Assembly (NCBI GenBank): GCA_030429045.1
Contig: JAUIEA010000003.1
Span: 1-64,000, forward strand
Source: Bacteroidia bacterium
Lineage (GTDB): Bacteria; Bacteroidota; Bacteroidia; Chitinophagales; Saprospiraceae
DNA: 64,000 nt
Reading direction: 5' to 3'
The notes beneath the pieces were generated by a model. That model did not search any database. It was not told the DNA's origin and worked only from the letters and a program-made list of their open reading frames with translations. The position numbers were made by a program, and so were the translations under genes. This document shows positions 41,934 through 50,432 of this stretch, piece after piece. How positions within the stretch are numbered: position 1 is the stretch's first letter; the number at the start of each line of letters is the position of its first letter.

Positions 41934-42842
41934 TTAGTTGATGCTCAGGTTGACACGGCGGTTCTTCGCACGCCCGGCCTCCGTGTCATTTGCGGCTACA
42001 GGCTCACGCTCTCCGGCTGAAGCAATCTTGAATTTGGCTTTTACGCCTCTTTGCTCCAGGTATTTGCGGACAGATTGAGCGCGTCTTCGACCCAGATCCA
42101 GGTTGTACGCTTCACTACTCAGGGCGTCTGTATGCCCTGTGATGGTCAGGGTTTTTTCAGGATGCAGGTTGAAATAGATCTTGAGGCTGTCCGCATAGGC
42201 TTCAAAGGTGGCATTCGGCTGAAAAATATCCGAATTACGACCGAAATTGGCCCCTGAGAAATTCATGTTGGTAAAGGTGAATGCATCTGCGGCCGGAGCG
42301 GGTGTCGCCCCCTCTCCAGCCCCTTCTGCTGAAGTGGCAGCTGTGATCTGATCCCGAACACCAAATCGGATCGGGTAACTGAGGTCTTCATCTTCCAGCT
42401 GGAGGTAATCCAGGCCGATCCGACTCTCCGCAATACCCCGGTTCACCAACAGCTGACGGACGGATGCCGCCCTGGCCAACCCGAGATTCTCAAAGAAACC
42501 GGATGTTTTTCCCTCCTCAGATGCTCGAAAAGCCCCCGTGAGGGTCAATCCAAGATCAGGATTGAGGGTCATCCAGGAGGCGATTGAATCGAGGAAGAGA
42601 TGATTGGAAGCAGTGAGATCCGGCTGGACAGCATCTCCGGTAAAGGCCAGCTGTTCAAACCCTTTCATCACCAGATCCTCTCCCTGATATAACCCGAGAT
42701 CCATGGCCCGGGTGGATGCCTCGTCCTTCTCTGTCGGCGGAGGCGAATCATCACAATGGTGCTTGATCTCGCAGACATACCAATATCGACATAGGATCGC
42801 CCAGAGCAGAAAGATCAGAAACCCGTTGATCAAAATGCGCAT
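41934..42842 (-). CDS. OmpA-family protein (peptidoglycan-binding C-terminal domain)
   Basis: A 302-residue protein. An N-terminal hydrophobic segment (MRILINGFLIFLLWAILC) is followed by a Cys-rich CRYWYVCEIKHHCD stretch. The middle region contains a diverged OmpA-like repeat (LTLTGAFRASEE...NLGLARAASVRQLLVNRGIAESRIG). The C-terminus is a full OmpA domain (TLTITGHTDALSSEAYNLDLGRRRAQSVRKYLEQRGV...AANDTEAGRAKNRRVNLSI), with the GHTD and NRRV features that bind diaminopimelate. The two repeats look like a duplicated OmpA domain. It is probably co-transcribed with the HhH gene. Confidence 0.9.
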   Translation of the reverse strand: MRILINGFLIFLLWAILCRYWYVCEIKHHCDDSPPPTEKDEASTRAMDLGLYQGEDLVMKGFEQLAFTGDAVQPDLTASNHLFLDSIASWMTLNPDLGLTLTGAFRASEEGKTSGFFENLGLARAASVRQLLVNRGIAESRIGLDYLQLEDEDLSYPIRFGVRDQITAATSAEGAGEGATPAPAADAFTFTNMNFSGANFGRNSDIFQPNATFEAYADSLKIYFNLHPEKTLTITGHTDALSSEAYNLDLGRRRAQSVRKYLEQRGVKAKFKIASAGEREPVAANDTEAGRAKNRRVNLSIN

Positions 42843-43523
42843 AGCGGGAGGATTTAGAATATTTGGTTGAATGTAATAAGTTCATCCTCAATCACCAAAT
42901 GAAATACTGACTTTCAGTTGTAAATCCTTAGAATCGCTCAAAAGACACCTCACAAACGATATCCTGCCCGTACCAGTCATTATATTCCACAGCAACTGGT
43001 CTGCCCTGATAAAATAATCGCCTCATCCGCGATTTCATCAGCGCAAAATTCATGGTCCCCGATCTCTCCGGATGTGGTCGGACTGCCCGTCAGTGAAGCA
43101 GGCCCATTGCGCCAGCCCCCCCTGGTCAACTCCACTTGTTTGCTGGAACGACGATGCTCAACATTATGGACGATCGCTGGATTGTGCCCACCCATTATCC
43201 GGATCTCCATGCGCTTCTCCTGATTATGCCTTTCCTGTTGGTTGGCATTTCTTGGCTCATCTGTCAGCACGGGTGGGTGGCTGCCGCCTGCTGATCAGCT
43301 GACTCGACCGCTGCCTTGCTTGCCGGCTCACCTTCACGGATGCCTTCCAAAGCAGGTGCACAATCTGGATGAGACAACATCAGGAAAAGGATCGGAATAA
43401 GAAGGTGGACATTCATGACAGAGGCGGTGAATTGATCTTGAAATTTCAACTTCACCTTCCATCTCACCTTTGAAACAGACACTTACTCACTTTTTTTTAC
43501 GTTCTTGACAGACCACTTCCTCC
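42843..43523. other. 680-bp region with no confirmed gene
   Basis: I find no gene that I can support strongly. A minus-strand frame from 43482 contains MNVHLLIPILFLMLSHPDCAP (listed separately as weak). A second minus-strand frame at 42980-43270 has no recognisable features. No clear promoter box or terminator was seen. Confidence 0.5.
43264..43416 (-). CDS. Possible small secreted peptide, weak
   Basis: From the ATG at 43416 the frame gives a 50-residue protein: a hydrophobic start (MNVHLLIPILFLMLSHPDC) and a polar tail (EGIREGEPASKAAVESADQQAAATHPC). The Cys context HPDC is a poor lipobox. Nothing else supports it, and it may be chance. Confidence 0.25.
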   Translation of the reverse strand: MNVHLLIPILFLMLSHPDCAPALEGIREGEPASKAAVESADQQAAATHPC

Positions 43524-44462
43524 ATGAAAACGATCCGGAACATCCCCAACTCCTGGCAACCTGCAGCTCGGGGATTTGTCAGCTATCTCCAATTGGAAAA
43601 GGGATTGTCCTCCCACACGGTGGATGCCTATCTGCAAGATGTCAGCAAACTCGCGTCCTATCTGAACTCGACCGATCTAGCCGTTGCCCCTGCACAGATG
43701 ACAATGGCACATCTCGAGGATTTTATCCGCCAGATCCATTCCATTGGTCTGGCTCGCACGACCCAGGCACGGATCGTTTCGGGAATGAAAGCGTTTTGCC
43801 AGTATCTGATCCTGGAAGAGATCCTCGATCACGATCCATCTTCCCTCCTGGAAGCCCCCGTTTTGGAACGAAAGATCCCGGATGTCCTGTCCATCGAAGA
43901 AATTGAAGCGATCCTCATGGCCATCGACCTGTCCCAGCCTTTTGGCCAGCGCGACAGGGCCATGCTGGAAGTGCTGTATGCCTGCGGATTGCGGGTCAGT
44001 GAACTGACCGGATTGCGGATCGCCGACCTGTTCCTTGAAATTGGCTATATCAAGGTCATCGGTAAAAACAACAAGGAGCGCCTGATCCCCATCGGTGAGG
44101 AAGCCATCAAGCACCTGAACTATTACCTGACCGATATCCGGCAACACCAATCTGCCAAACCGGATGCCGATCATATCGTCTTTCTCAATCAGCGGGGCGG
44201 ACAACTTTCCCGGGTGATGGTGTTTATGTTGATCAAGAAGCTCACTACACAGGCGGGAATTGCCAAAACTGTCAGCCCCCATACGTTCCGCCATTCCTTT
44301 GCCACCCATCTGGTTGAAGGCGGTGCCGACCTGCGCGCCGTCCAGGAAATGCTCGGACATGAATCCATAACGACAACTGAGATCTATACCCATCTGGATA
44401 TGCGATACCTCAGGGAGACCATTCTTCGTTTTCACCCGGCAAATCGTTCTGCCTCATCCTGA
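43524..44462 (+). CDS. xerD: Tyrosine recombinase XerD
   Basis: A 312-residue site-specific recombinase that, with XerC, resolves chromosome dimers at dif. The N-terminal SAM-like domain (FVSYLQLEKGLSSHTVDAYLQDV) precedes the catalytic domain: Arg in YACGLRVSELTGL (about residue 156), the K-containing KVIGKNNKERLIPI, HTFRHSFATHLVEGGADLRAVQEMLGHESITTTEIYTHLD with the catalytic His-x-x-Arg, His and nucleophile Tyr. Length and order fit XerD and not a phage integrase; there is no integrative element around it. Confidence 0.95.
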   Translation: MKTIRNIPNSWQPAARGFVSYLQLEKGLSSHTVDAYLQDVSKLASYLNSTDLAVAPAQMTMAHLEDFIRQIHSIGLARTTQARIVSGMKAFCQYLILEEILDHDPSSLLEAPVLERKIPDVLSIEEIEAILMAIDLSQPFGQRDRAMLEVLYACGLRVSELTGLRIADLFLEIGYIKVIGKNNKERLIPIGEEAIKHLNYYLTDIRQHQSAKPDADHIVFLNQRGGQLSRVMVFMLIKKLTTQAGIAKTVSPHTFRHSFATHLVEGGADLRAVQEMLGHESITTTEIYTHLDMRYLRETILRFHPANRSASS

Positions 44463-44481
44463 TCGAATCCGATCACCGGTG

Positions 44482-44489
44482 TACTTTTG
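44482..44489 (+). promoter_or_regulatory. -7 box (TACTTTTG) before the Ig-like lipoprotein gene
   Basis: A perfect TAnnTTTG, nine bases from the ATG at 44499, implying a very short 5' leader. Confidence 0.5.
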
Positions 44490-44498
44490 CCCAAACGA

Positions 44499-46088
44499 AT
44501 GCCCTTGACACTCCGCCTGATCGTTCTGTTCATTTTCCTGTCGAGCTGCGCACGGGTGCTTCCCCCGGAAGGCGGCGAAAAGGATACCACTCCGCCCGTC
44601 ATCCAGAAAGCCCTCTCCACCCCGGACCGCCAAACGATGTTCAGGCCCGAGACCGTCCGGTTGGTCTTTGATGAATGGATCCAGCTGAAAGACGCGCTCA
44701 AGGAAGTGGTCATTTCGCCCCCTGTCAAAAAGAACCCCGTGGTCACTGCCGAAGGGAAGGCTGTAGTCGTGACCTTCGACCCGGAAGAACCCTGGAAGGA
44801 CAGTACAACCTATACCCTGTATTTTGGAAAAGCGATCCAGGACAGGAATGAAGGCAATCCGGCAGAGTCTCTCCGATTCGTCTTTTCTACCGGACCTGTG
44901 GTGGATTCGTTGACGGCCCGGGGCCAGTTGATCCATGCCAAAACCGGCGAACCCGTACCGGATGCCCTGGTGATCCTGCACCGGAGTCCCCACGATTCGG
45001 CCATTACCCTTCAGCTGCCCGACTATGTGGCCCGTACCGACAAACAGGGGCAATATCGACTGGACAACCTGCGATCCGGCACATACCGGCTTTTTGGCCT
45101 GGCCGAAAAAACGACGAACTACCTCTATGACCTGCCAAATGAATGGATCGGGTGGCAACCGGGAGTCCTTCAGATCGACAGTCCATCCACCCTCCTTCCC
45201 ACGCTTCGATTGTCGCCTCCTTCCAGATCTTTTCGGATCCTGTCTTCCGACTCGACCACCATCCGGGGCAGCCTGGCCCTTTCATTCAGCAAACCCCCGA
45301 ACACCTATCGGCTCCTGGCTGAAGAGGAGAAGGCCCCTGTCCTGCAATGGCTGGGAGACACCATCCTCCGATTGTGGTCGGCCGAAGAGCTGGCCGGGTC
45401 CCTCCTGTTCAACGAAACGGATACCGTCCAATTTCACCTCTTTCCGGATACCCTGACCCCGCTGCCCATCGTCCGGCAGGCCAGACAGGGCAAACTACCG
45501 CCGGGTCAGCCGATCCGGATGGTGGCCCCGGTTCCCCTGTTCGAAACAGATACCAGTCGTATCCAGGTGTGGCGGGATTCCATACGTCTGCCCCTGACCT
45601 CCATACATCGATCCAGTTCTGGAGACTCCCTTACCCTGGCGGGTATCAAGGCTGAGCATACTACCCTGAGAATCTTCTTCCTCCCCGGTGCCCTGACCGA
45701 TCTTTACGGACGATCGAATCTGGACACCCTGCTTATTCCGGCCAGTATGGGATCGCAATCTGAACTGGTCCAGCTGCGATTGCTGATCGACAGTCTGCCT
45801 CCGGACCAGCAGGTCATCCTGGAACTCATGAATGGATCTGCCCTGCTCGGCAAGTGGGTCCACTCCGGGACGAAACGATGGGAACTGTCCGTTCCCGGAC
45901 TGGCTCCGGGAACCTACCAGGCCTTCCTCACTCTGGACCAGAACCGGAACGGCTTCTGGGATCCGGCGGACTACTACCGGGACGACCCCGCTGAACTGCG
46001 CAGTGGTTTCCCGTTATCCGGACTTCGCGCCAATTGGGAGATGGAAATCCCCCTCATTCCCCAATGGCCATCTGTACCTCCGAATTGA
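44499..46088 (+). CDS. Ig-like domain lipoprotein
   Basis: A 529-residue exported protein. The signal MPLTLRLIVLFIFLSSC gives a lipid-attached Cys in SSCARVLPPEGGEKDTTPPVI, the typical start of this Bacteroidota family. Residues ~25-125 form a bacterial Ig-like (Big_5/SbsA) domain: SPPVKKNPVVT, YTLYFGKAIQDRNEGN. Residues ~135-215 form a carboxypeptidase-regulatory beta module (LIHAKTGEPVPDALVILHRS...TDKQGQYRLDNLRSGTYRLFGLAE). The remainder is beta-rich and ends LDQNRNGFWDPADYYRDDPAE. Its role is not known. The ATG at 44499 is used because a promoter box overlaps the TTG at 44487. Confidence 0.85.
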   Translation: MPLTLRLIVLFIFLSSCARVLPPEGGEKDTTPPVIQKALSTPDRQTMFRPETVRLVFDEWIQLKDALKEVVISPPVKKNPVVTAEGKAVVVTFDPEEPWKDSTTYTLYFGKAIQDRNEGNPAESLRFVFSTGPVVDSLTARGQLIHAKTGEPVPDALVILHRSPHDSAITLQLPDYVARTDKQGQYRLDNLRSGTYRLFGLAEKTTNYLYDLPNEWIGWQPGVLQIDSPSTLLPTLRLSPPSRSFRILSSDSTTIRGSLALSFSKPPNTYRLLAEEEKAPVLQWLGDTILRLWSAEELAGSLLFNETDTVQFHLFPDTLTPLPIVRQARQGKLPPGQPIRMVAPVPLFETDTSRIQVWRDSIRLPLTSIHRSSSGDSLTLAGIKAEHTTLRIFFLPGALTDLYGRSNLDTLLIPASMGSQSELVQLRLLIDSLPPDQQVILELMNGSALLGKWVHSGTKRWELSVPGLAPGTYQAFLTLDQNRNGFWDPADYYRDDPAELRSGFPLSGLRANWEMEIPLIPQWPSVPPN

Positions 46089-46090
46089 CC

Positions 46091-46098
46091 TATCTTTA
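46091..46098 (+). promoter_or_regulatory. Near-consensus -7 box (TATCTTTA) before lptB
   Basis: One mismatch to TAnnTTTG in the 14-base gap before lptB, four bases from its ATG. It may be a real short-leader promoter or a chance match. Confidence 0.3.
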
Positions 46099-46102
46099 AC
46101 CC

Positions 46103-46843
46103 ATGAAGCTAAGGGCCGAACATCTCGTGAAGCAATATGGCAGCCGGACGGTTGTGAATGATGTGTCCCTGGAAGTGAACCAGGGGGAGATCGTGGGCCT
46201 GCTCGGACCCAATGGAGCGGGAAAGACCACCAGCTTCTACATGGTCGTCGGATTTATCCAGCCTAACGGGGGCCAGGTTTTTCTCAATGATCAGGAGATC
46301 ACCAACCTGCCCATGTACAAACGAGCCCGACTGGGTGTCGGTTATCTCCCCCAGGAGGCATCTGTCTTCCGAAAAATGACGGTCGAGGATAATATCCGGG
46401 CTGTGCTGGAAATGACCGACTTGTCCAAGGAGGAACAACGCGACAAAATGGAATCCCTGATCGAAGAATTCAACCTGCACAAGGTGAGGAAAGGAAACGG
46501 AGACACTCTTTCCGGTGGCGAGCGCCGACGCACCGAAATTGCCCGGGCCCTGGCGACCAACCCCAACTTTATCCTGTTGGACGAACCCTTTGCCGGCATC
46601 GACCCGATCGCTGTCGAAGACATCCAGTACAATGTATCCCGTCTGAAAAACCGAAACATCGGCATCCTCATCACCGACCACAATGTCCAGGAAACCCTGT
46701 CCATTACCGATCGGGCCTATCTCATGTTTGAAGGGAGCATCCTCAAGGCCGGCACTGCAGAGGAACTGGCCGCCGACGAAGTAGTCCGGAGAGTCTATCT
46801 CGGTCAACAGTTCGAATTGAAACGCAAGGAAATCAATCTGTGA
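46103..46843 (+). CDS. lptB: LPS export ABC transporter ATPase LptB
   Basis: A 246-residue cytosolic ATPase that powers lipopolysaccharide extraction from the inner membrane with LptFG. It begins [52 protein letters not shown] (Walker [10 protein letters not shown]). It contains the LptB-typical [23 protein letters not shown], signature [16 protein letters not shown], Walker [14 protein letters not shown] and [10 protein letters not shown] with the switch His. Its length and these motifs match LptB closely. It overlaps the next small gene, forming an operon with 46843-47082 and 47079-47438. Confidence 0.96.
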   Translation: MKLRAEHLVKQYGSRTVVNDVSLEVNQGEIVGLLGPNGAGKTTSFYMVVGFIQPNGGQVFLNDQEITNLPMYKRARLGVGYLPQEASVFRKMTVEDNIRAVLEMTDLSKEEQRDKMESLIEEFNLHKVRKGNGDTLSGGERRRTEIARALATNPNFILLDEPFAGIDPIAVEDIQYNVSRLKNRNIGILITDHNVQETLSITDRAYLMFEGSILKAGTAEELAADEVVRRVYLGQQFELKRKEINL

Positions 46844-47082
46844 TGAAGCGTACTTGCCTGGCCATCGGCATACTTTCCCTGGTCGCCTGCAGTCCGGAAA
46901 ACGAGTTTCTCAATTCTACCCAGAAGCGGCAGGTGATGGAGATCTCCGAGCGACGATATCAGGACATGCTACCACAGCTGGATCTGCGCTGTGACTATCT
47001 CCAGGACAGCCTCCAGCCCTACCTGATCGACTCCCTGATGAATGCCCGGATCCGGGATATGAACCGAAAGCTGCATCAATGA
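46843..47082 (+). CDS. Small lipoprotein coupled to lptB
   Basis: A 79-residue lipoprotein: signal [16 protein letters not shown] (lipobox VAC), then a short helical mature part (SPENEFLNSTQKRQVMEISERRYQDMLPQLDLRCDYLQDSLQPYLIDSLMNARIRDMNRKLHQ). The ATG overlaps the lptB stop in a TGATG, so translation is probably coupled; an upstream GTG at 46840 is an alternative. The family is not known to me. Co-expression with LptB suggests an envelope role. Confidence 0.75.
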   Translation: MKRTCLAIGILSLVACSPENEFLNSTQKRQVMEISERRYQDMLPQLDLRCDYLQDSLQPYLIDSLMNARIRDMNRKLHQ

Positions 47083-47438
47083 ATCCATCGATCCTCATAC
47101 TCCTGATGTTGCTTCTGCTGGCCACACCGGACCCCGACGTGCCGGCCCTGGAGCCCAAGGTCGAAGAGGCCATCCAGGCCAATCTCGAAGAGCGGAAGGC
47201 CGCCTTCTGGAAAGAGTGTCGGACCGCTGCCGTGGAACAGGCCTCCCGGTTTGTGGATTCCATGCTCCTGGTCCAGGCACCCTGGACCAGCGAGGATTCC
47301 CTACTCCCACCACCCCGACCAGAACGACCGCTTTTAGACTCTGCCCGGATCGAAGTCGACACCACCCCATTACGACCTATTCTTCCAGTGGACAAGAAGA
47401 TCAGATCCTCCGGTGGTTCAACTTCCTCATCCGGCTAG
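47079..47438 (+). CDS. Small secreted/anchored protein coupled to the lptB operon
   Basis: A 119-residue protein: hydrophobic N-terminus (MNPSILILLMLLLLATP), a helical acidic/basic part (VEEAIQANLEERKAAFWKECRTAAVEQASRFVDSMLLVQ), and a Pro/Ser-rich end. Its ATG overlaps the stop of the preceding gene (ATGA). The helical part faintly resembles the mature part of the preceding lipoprotein in size and in ending with SMLL/SLMN helices, but no homology is claimed. Function unknown. Confidence 0.7.
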   Translation: MNPSILILLMLLLLATPDPDVPALEPKVEEAIQANLEERKAAFWKECRTAAVEQASRFVDSMLLVQAPWTSEDSLLPPPRPERPLLDSARIEVDTTPLRPILPVDKKIRSSGGSTSSSG

Positions 47439-47544
47439 CGGGGAGGAGAACGCCGGCTGAAGGGATCCCGTCCTTCCAGTGTGGAAAGACCCCGTGAAAG
47501 CAGATGGAAACATCCGCGATGTATTGTCATCCTCAAATACTGTC

Positions 47545-48342
47545 ATGAATCAAACTGTATTGATCACCGGTGGTTCCCGTGGAATCGGACTGGCCCTGGC
47601 CCGTCACTTTGCCCGTGCGGGAGATCGTCTTATTCTGGCGGCATTGCCGGATCCCGAACTGGAGCACGCTGCCCAATCCCTGAAGGACGCTTTCCCGGAC
47701 GTTCAGGTACTGACTTACCCCGTTGACCTGACCACCCCGGATGCCCCGCAGCGATTGTGGTCCTTTGTCCATGAACACCAGTGGCACGTCGATGTCCTGG
47801 TGAACAATGCCGGATTTGGCACCTGGGGAGAAGTGCCTCGTATCGATGTGGAGCAGGAACTCCGGATGATCGATCTCAATATCAGGGCGGTCTATTCACT
47901 GACTCGGTTGGCATTGGATACCATGCAGACAAGAGACTCCGGTCATATCATCTTTATCGCTTCGATCGCCGCATTCCAACCCAATCCCTACATGGCGACC
48001 TATGGTGCCACAAAGGCGTTCATTCGCAATTTCGGAATGGCCTTGTATCATGAACTGAAAGCCAAACGATCCGGTATCCGGGTCACCACGGTTTGTCCAC
48101 CGGCTATTCCAACGGCCTTCCGGGAGGTGGCCGGCATGCATCGATCCACCTTATATTCCGGATGGTTGTCCAGCGATGTGGAGACTGTCGCCCGGGCGAC
48201 GTGGAAGGGATATTTGCGGAAGTCCAGACAGGTCATCCCCACCTGGTACCTCCCGTTGATCAACCCGATCAGCCGCCTGCTTCCAGAGCAATTCAGCATC
48301 TGGCTGTCACGTCAGACCCTGCGTCAAAATCTGCCCGGATAA
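47545..48342 (+). CDS. SDR-family NAD(P)-dependent oxidoreductase
   Basis: A 265-residue short-chain dehydrogenase. The cofactor motif is TGGSRGIGLALA, the NAG motif is VNNAGFGTWGE, and the active site is IAAFQPNPYMATYGATKAFIRNFG (Ser in IASIAA, Tyr in TYGATK, Lys two residues on). The C-terminal part extends beyond the core (TWYLPLINPISRLLPEQFSIWLSRQ), a pattern seen in membrane-associated SDRs that act on lipids. The start at 47545 (MNQTVLITGG) is preferred to 47479. The substrate is unknown. Confidence 0.92.
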   Translation: MNQTVLITGGSRGIGLALARHFARAGDRLILAALPDPELEHAAQSLKDAFPDVQVLTYPVDLTTPDAPQRLWSFVHEHQWHVDVLVNNAGFGTWGEVPRIDVEQELRMIDLNIRAVYSLTRLALDTMQTRDSGHIIFIASIAAFQPNPYMATYGATKAFIRNFGMALYHELKAKRSGIRVTTVCPPAIPTAFREVAGMHRSTLYSGWLSSDVETVARATWKGYLRKSRQVIPTWYLPLINPISRLLPEQFSIWLSRQTLRQNLPG

Positions 48343-48485
48343 TACCGGCTGACCAGGGACGACCTGTTGAAGCAAGATTTCCCTGTACCTGGATCGTCTG
48401 CCCGGATCGACCTTTGGATCACGACCCTGTCCAGGATCAGATTGACCACAAGAACTGCCACCATGCATCAACCTGGATTTTACCG

Positions 48486-48493
48486 TAAGTTTG
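48486..48493 (+). promoter_or_regulatory. -7 box (TAAGTTTG) before the nucleotidyltransferase gene
   Basis: A perfect TAnnTTTG, seven bases before the ATG at 48501. Confidence 0.5.
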
Positions 48494-48500
48494 GGCATCT

Positions 48501-49496
48501 ATGAAAGCCATCATTCCCGTGGCCGGGGCCGGTATCCGCCTTCGTCCACATACCTATACCCAACCCAAGCCCCTGATCCCCGTCGCGGGTAAGCCGATCA
48601 TCGCTTTCCTGGTCGATCAACTGGTCGATGCGGGCGTTCAGGACTTTGTCTTTATCATCGGCTATCTCGGAGAGAAGATGCGCTTGTACCTGGAGCAGTC
48701 CTATCCAGATCTCCGCAAAACGTTTGTCACCCAAACCAACCGCCTGGGATCCGCTCATGCATTATATATGGCCCGGGATTCCTTTGCCGATGACGAGGAA
48801 TTGATCATTGTCTTCGGAGATACCATCATTGACCTGGAGATGACCCGTTTTCTTCAAAGTCCGACGTCCTGCCTGGCAGTCAAGAAGGTCAAAGATCCCC
48901 GGAATGTCGGGGTGGTGGAAGTCGATGAGACAGGCAAGGCCCTGCACCTGGTCGAAAAGCCCAGTATTCCCAAATCCAATCTCGCCCTGGTCGGGATGTA
49001 CAAGGTCCGGGAAGTGGCTGCATTCCGACGGGCCATTACATCCGTTGTGGAACGTGATATACAGACGCGCCAGGAATACCAGTTGACAGATGCCCTGGAA
49101 GCCATGATCCGAGAAGGCATACCCTTCCAGACCATGGAAGTCAGGAATTGGTTTGATTGTGGAAAAAAAGAAGTCCTGCTCGAGACGAATGCCATGATGC
49201 TCAAGCGTCCCGGGGCAGCCACCACCAATACAACCGGCCTGGAAAATACCATTGTGATCCCACCGGTCTATATCGGGGAGAACTGCTCCATCAGTCACTC
49301 CATTATCGGCCCCAATGTGAGTATCGGCGGGAACACCCGCATCTACGCCAGCATGATCCGAGAATCTATCGTGGGCAACTTTTCCAATCTGGAAGAGGTG
49401 GTTCTCCACCACAGTATCATCGGCAATGACTCCTCCATCCAGGGGCCCAGACAGAGTCTTAACACGGGTGATAATACAGAAATCGACTTCGTGTGA
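48501..49496 (+). CDS. Sugar-1-phosphate nucleotidyltransferase with left-handed beta-helix
   Basis: A 331-residue two-domain enzyme. The N-terminal pyrophosphorylase domain has AGAGIRLRPHTYTQPKPLIPVAGKPI (a GxGxRLRPxT nucleotide-binding signature, with Ala-Gly at the usual Gly-Gly) and QTNRLGSAHALYMARD, IIVFGDTIID and VEKP. Residues ~245-305 are a hexapeptide-repeat beta-helix (IVIPPVYIGENCSISHSIIGPNVSIGGNTRIY). This is the GlmU/RmlA-like family that makes NDP-sugars for cell-surface glycans. The nucleotide and sugar cannot be named from the sequence. It probably supplies the glycan genes at 37430-40866, which is inference. Confidence 0.92.
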   Translation: MKAIIPVAGAGIRLRPHTYTQPKPLIPVAGKPIIAFLVDQLVDAGVQDFVFIIGYLGEKMRLYLEQSYPDLRKTFVTQTNRLGSAHALYMARDSFADDEELIIVFGDTIIDLEMTRFLQSPTSCLAVKKVKDPRNVGVVEVDETGKALHLVEKPSIPKSNLALVGMYKVREVAAFRRAITSVVERDIQTRQEYQLTDALEAMIREGIPFQTMEVRNWFDCGKKEVLLETNAMMLKRPGAATTNTTGLENTIVIPPVYIGENCSISHSIIGPNVSIGGNTRIYASMIRESIVGNFSNLEEVVLHHSIIGNDSSIQGPRQSLNTGDNTEIDFV

Positions 49497-49529
49497 GCGA
49501 AAACGTTCGACTAGAGGAATGGACCTTCC

Positions 49530-50411
49530 TCAGATCTTTGGTTGTACGATCTGGAAGACTCGACTGAGGTTAAAACCAAACTGGATCTCTCCCTTCAGCC
49601 AACTTCCATTGGCCTCCGTGATGAATGCCCGTTCGTTCATACCCGTGCTATTGCTGAAATGCAACTGAAAGATATGTCCACCGGTTTCGATATCCACCCC
49701 CACCGACAGCGGGTTGCGAATGACCAGGTTAGGGAAGCGATTGAAGCTGTGAACATAATCGAGCAAGACCGCGACCCGTTGTGTGATCTTATACCGCATA
49801 CCCATTTCCAGTGCATAGATCGTATTAGGGTCAAGTGAGCCACTGCTCAGATTGCGATGAACGATGGTCGGCGTCATCTGCAGGGTGAACTTGTCTGAGA
49901 ATTTTCGTCCGATGATGACCTGATGGTAGTAGGCCAACCGGTCTGATCCGGAAAACGCCTCTCCAGGATAGGGGTCCTTCAAGCCATTGCGTGTCAGTCC
50001 ACCCACCCAGGTCAGTGTCACCGGCATCACCTTTGCACCGGTGCTTTGCCGGAGGATCCGATATTTCACAAATGCGTCGATCTCCTTTTTCTGGTTGGTC
50101 CGGCCAAACCCGACCGTCAGATTCGAGGTGATCCCATAATCAAAGCTCAGGCGAATACTGGCATTATCCAGGCCAAAGACATCGTAAAATCCCTGATCCA
50201 GGCGGCCAAAACGATGCAGGATCCGAAAATCCAGAGCCCCGGAATGCAGCATTTCCAGGCTGTGGCTATTGATCACCCGGGGCGACTTGAACGCGTAGGC
50301 AGCATAATCCGTCTTTTCCGTTTCGCCCAGCAGGCTCAGGAGGTCCTCCTGTGCCTGTATGAGGGAGAAGGGGGCTAGAAAAAAGCAAAGGAGTAAGGGT
50401 AACGTTCTCAT
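49530..50411 (-). CDS. DUF5777-family outer-membrane beta-barrel
   Basis: A 293-residue protein with signal peptide MRTLPLLLCFFLAPFSLIQAQ. The mature protein is mostly amphipathic strands: FRILHRFGRLDQGFYDVFGLDNASIRLSFDYGITSNLTVGFGR, DAFVKYRILRQ, MGMRYKITQRVAVLLDYVHSFN and EIQFGFNLSRVFQI. This matches the DUF5777 barrel family of Bacteroidota. The gene starts 21 bp after the cytochrome c-like gene's stop, on the same strand, so they are likely one operon. Barrel plus exported haem protein suggests electron transfer or metabolite exchange at the outer membrane. Confidence 0.85.
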   Translation of the reverse strand: MRTLPLLLCFFLAPFSLIQAQEDLLSLLGETEKTDYAAYAFKSPRVINSHSLEMLHSGALDFRILHRFGRLDQGFYDVFGLDNASIRLSFDYGITSNLTVGFGRTNQKKEIDAFVKYRILRQSTGAKVMPVTLTWVGGLTRNGLKDPYPGEAFSGSDRLAYYHQVIIGRKFSDKFTLQMTPTIVHRNLSSGSLDPNTIYALEMGMRYKITQRVAVLLDYVHSFNRFPNLVIRNPLSVGVDIETGGHIFQLHFSNSTGMNERAFITEANGSWLKGEIQFGFNLSRVFQIVQPKI

Positions 50412-50432
50412 ATCATCCAGGATACCAGGAGG

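Noticed and set aside
42980..43270. Minus-strand open frame of 96 codons
   Set aside because: No recognisable domain, signal peptide or promoter, and unusual composition. Not supported as a gene.
43677..44435. Minus-strand open frame of 252 codons opposite xerD
   Set aside because: Antisense shadow of a gene with all catalytic residues present on the plus strand.
43524..44462. XerD-like recombinase as the integrase of a mobile element
   Set aside because: Length and motifs fit chromosomal XerD. No flanking direct repeats, tRNA site or mobile-element genes are near.
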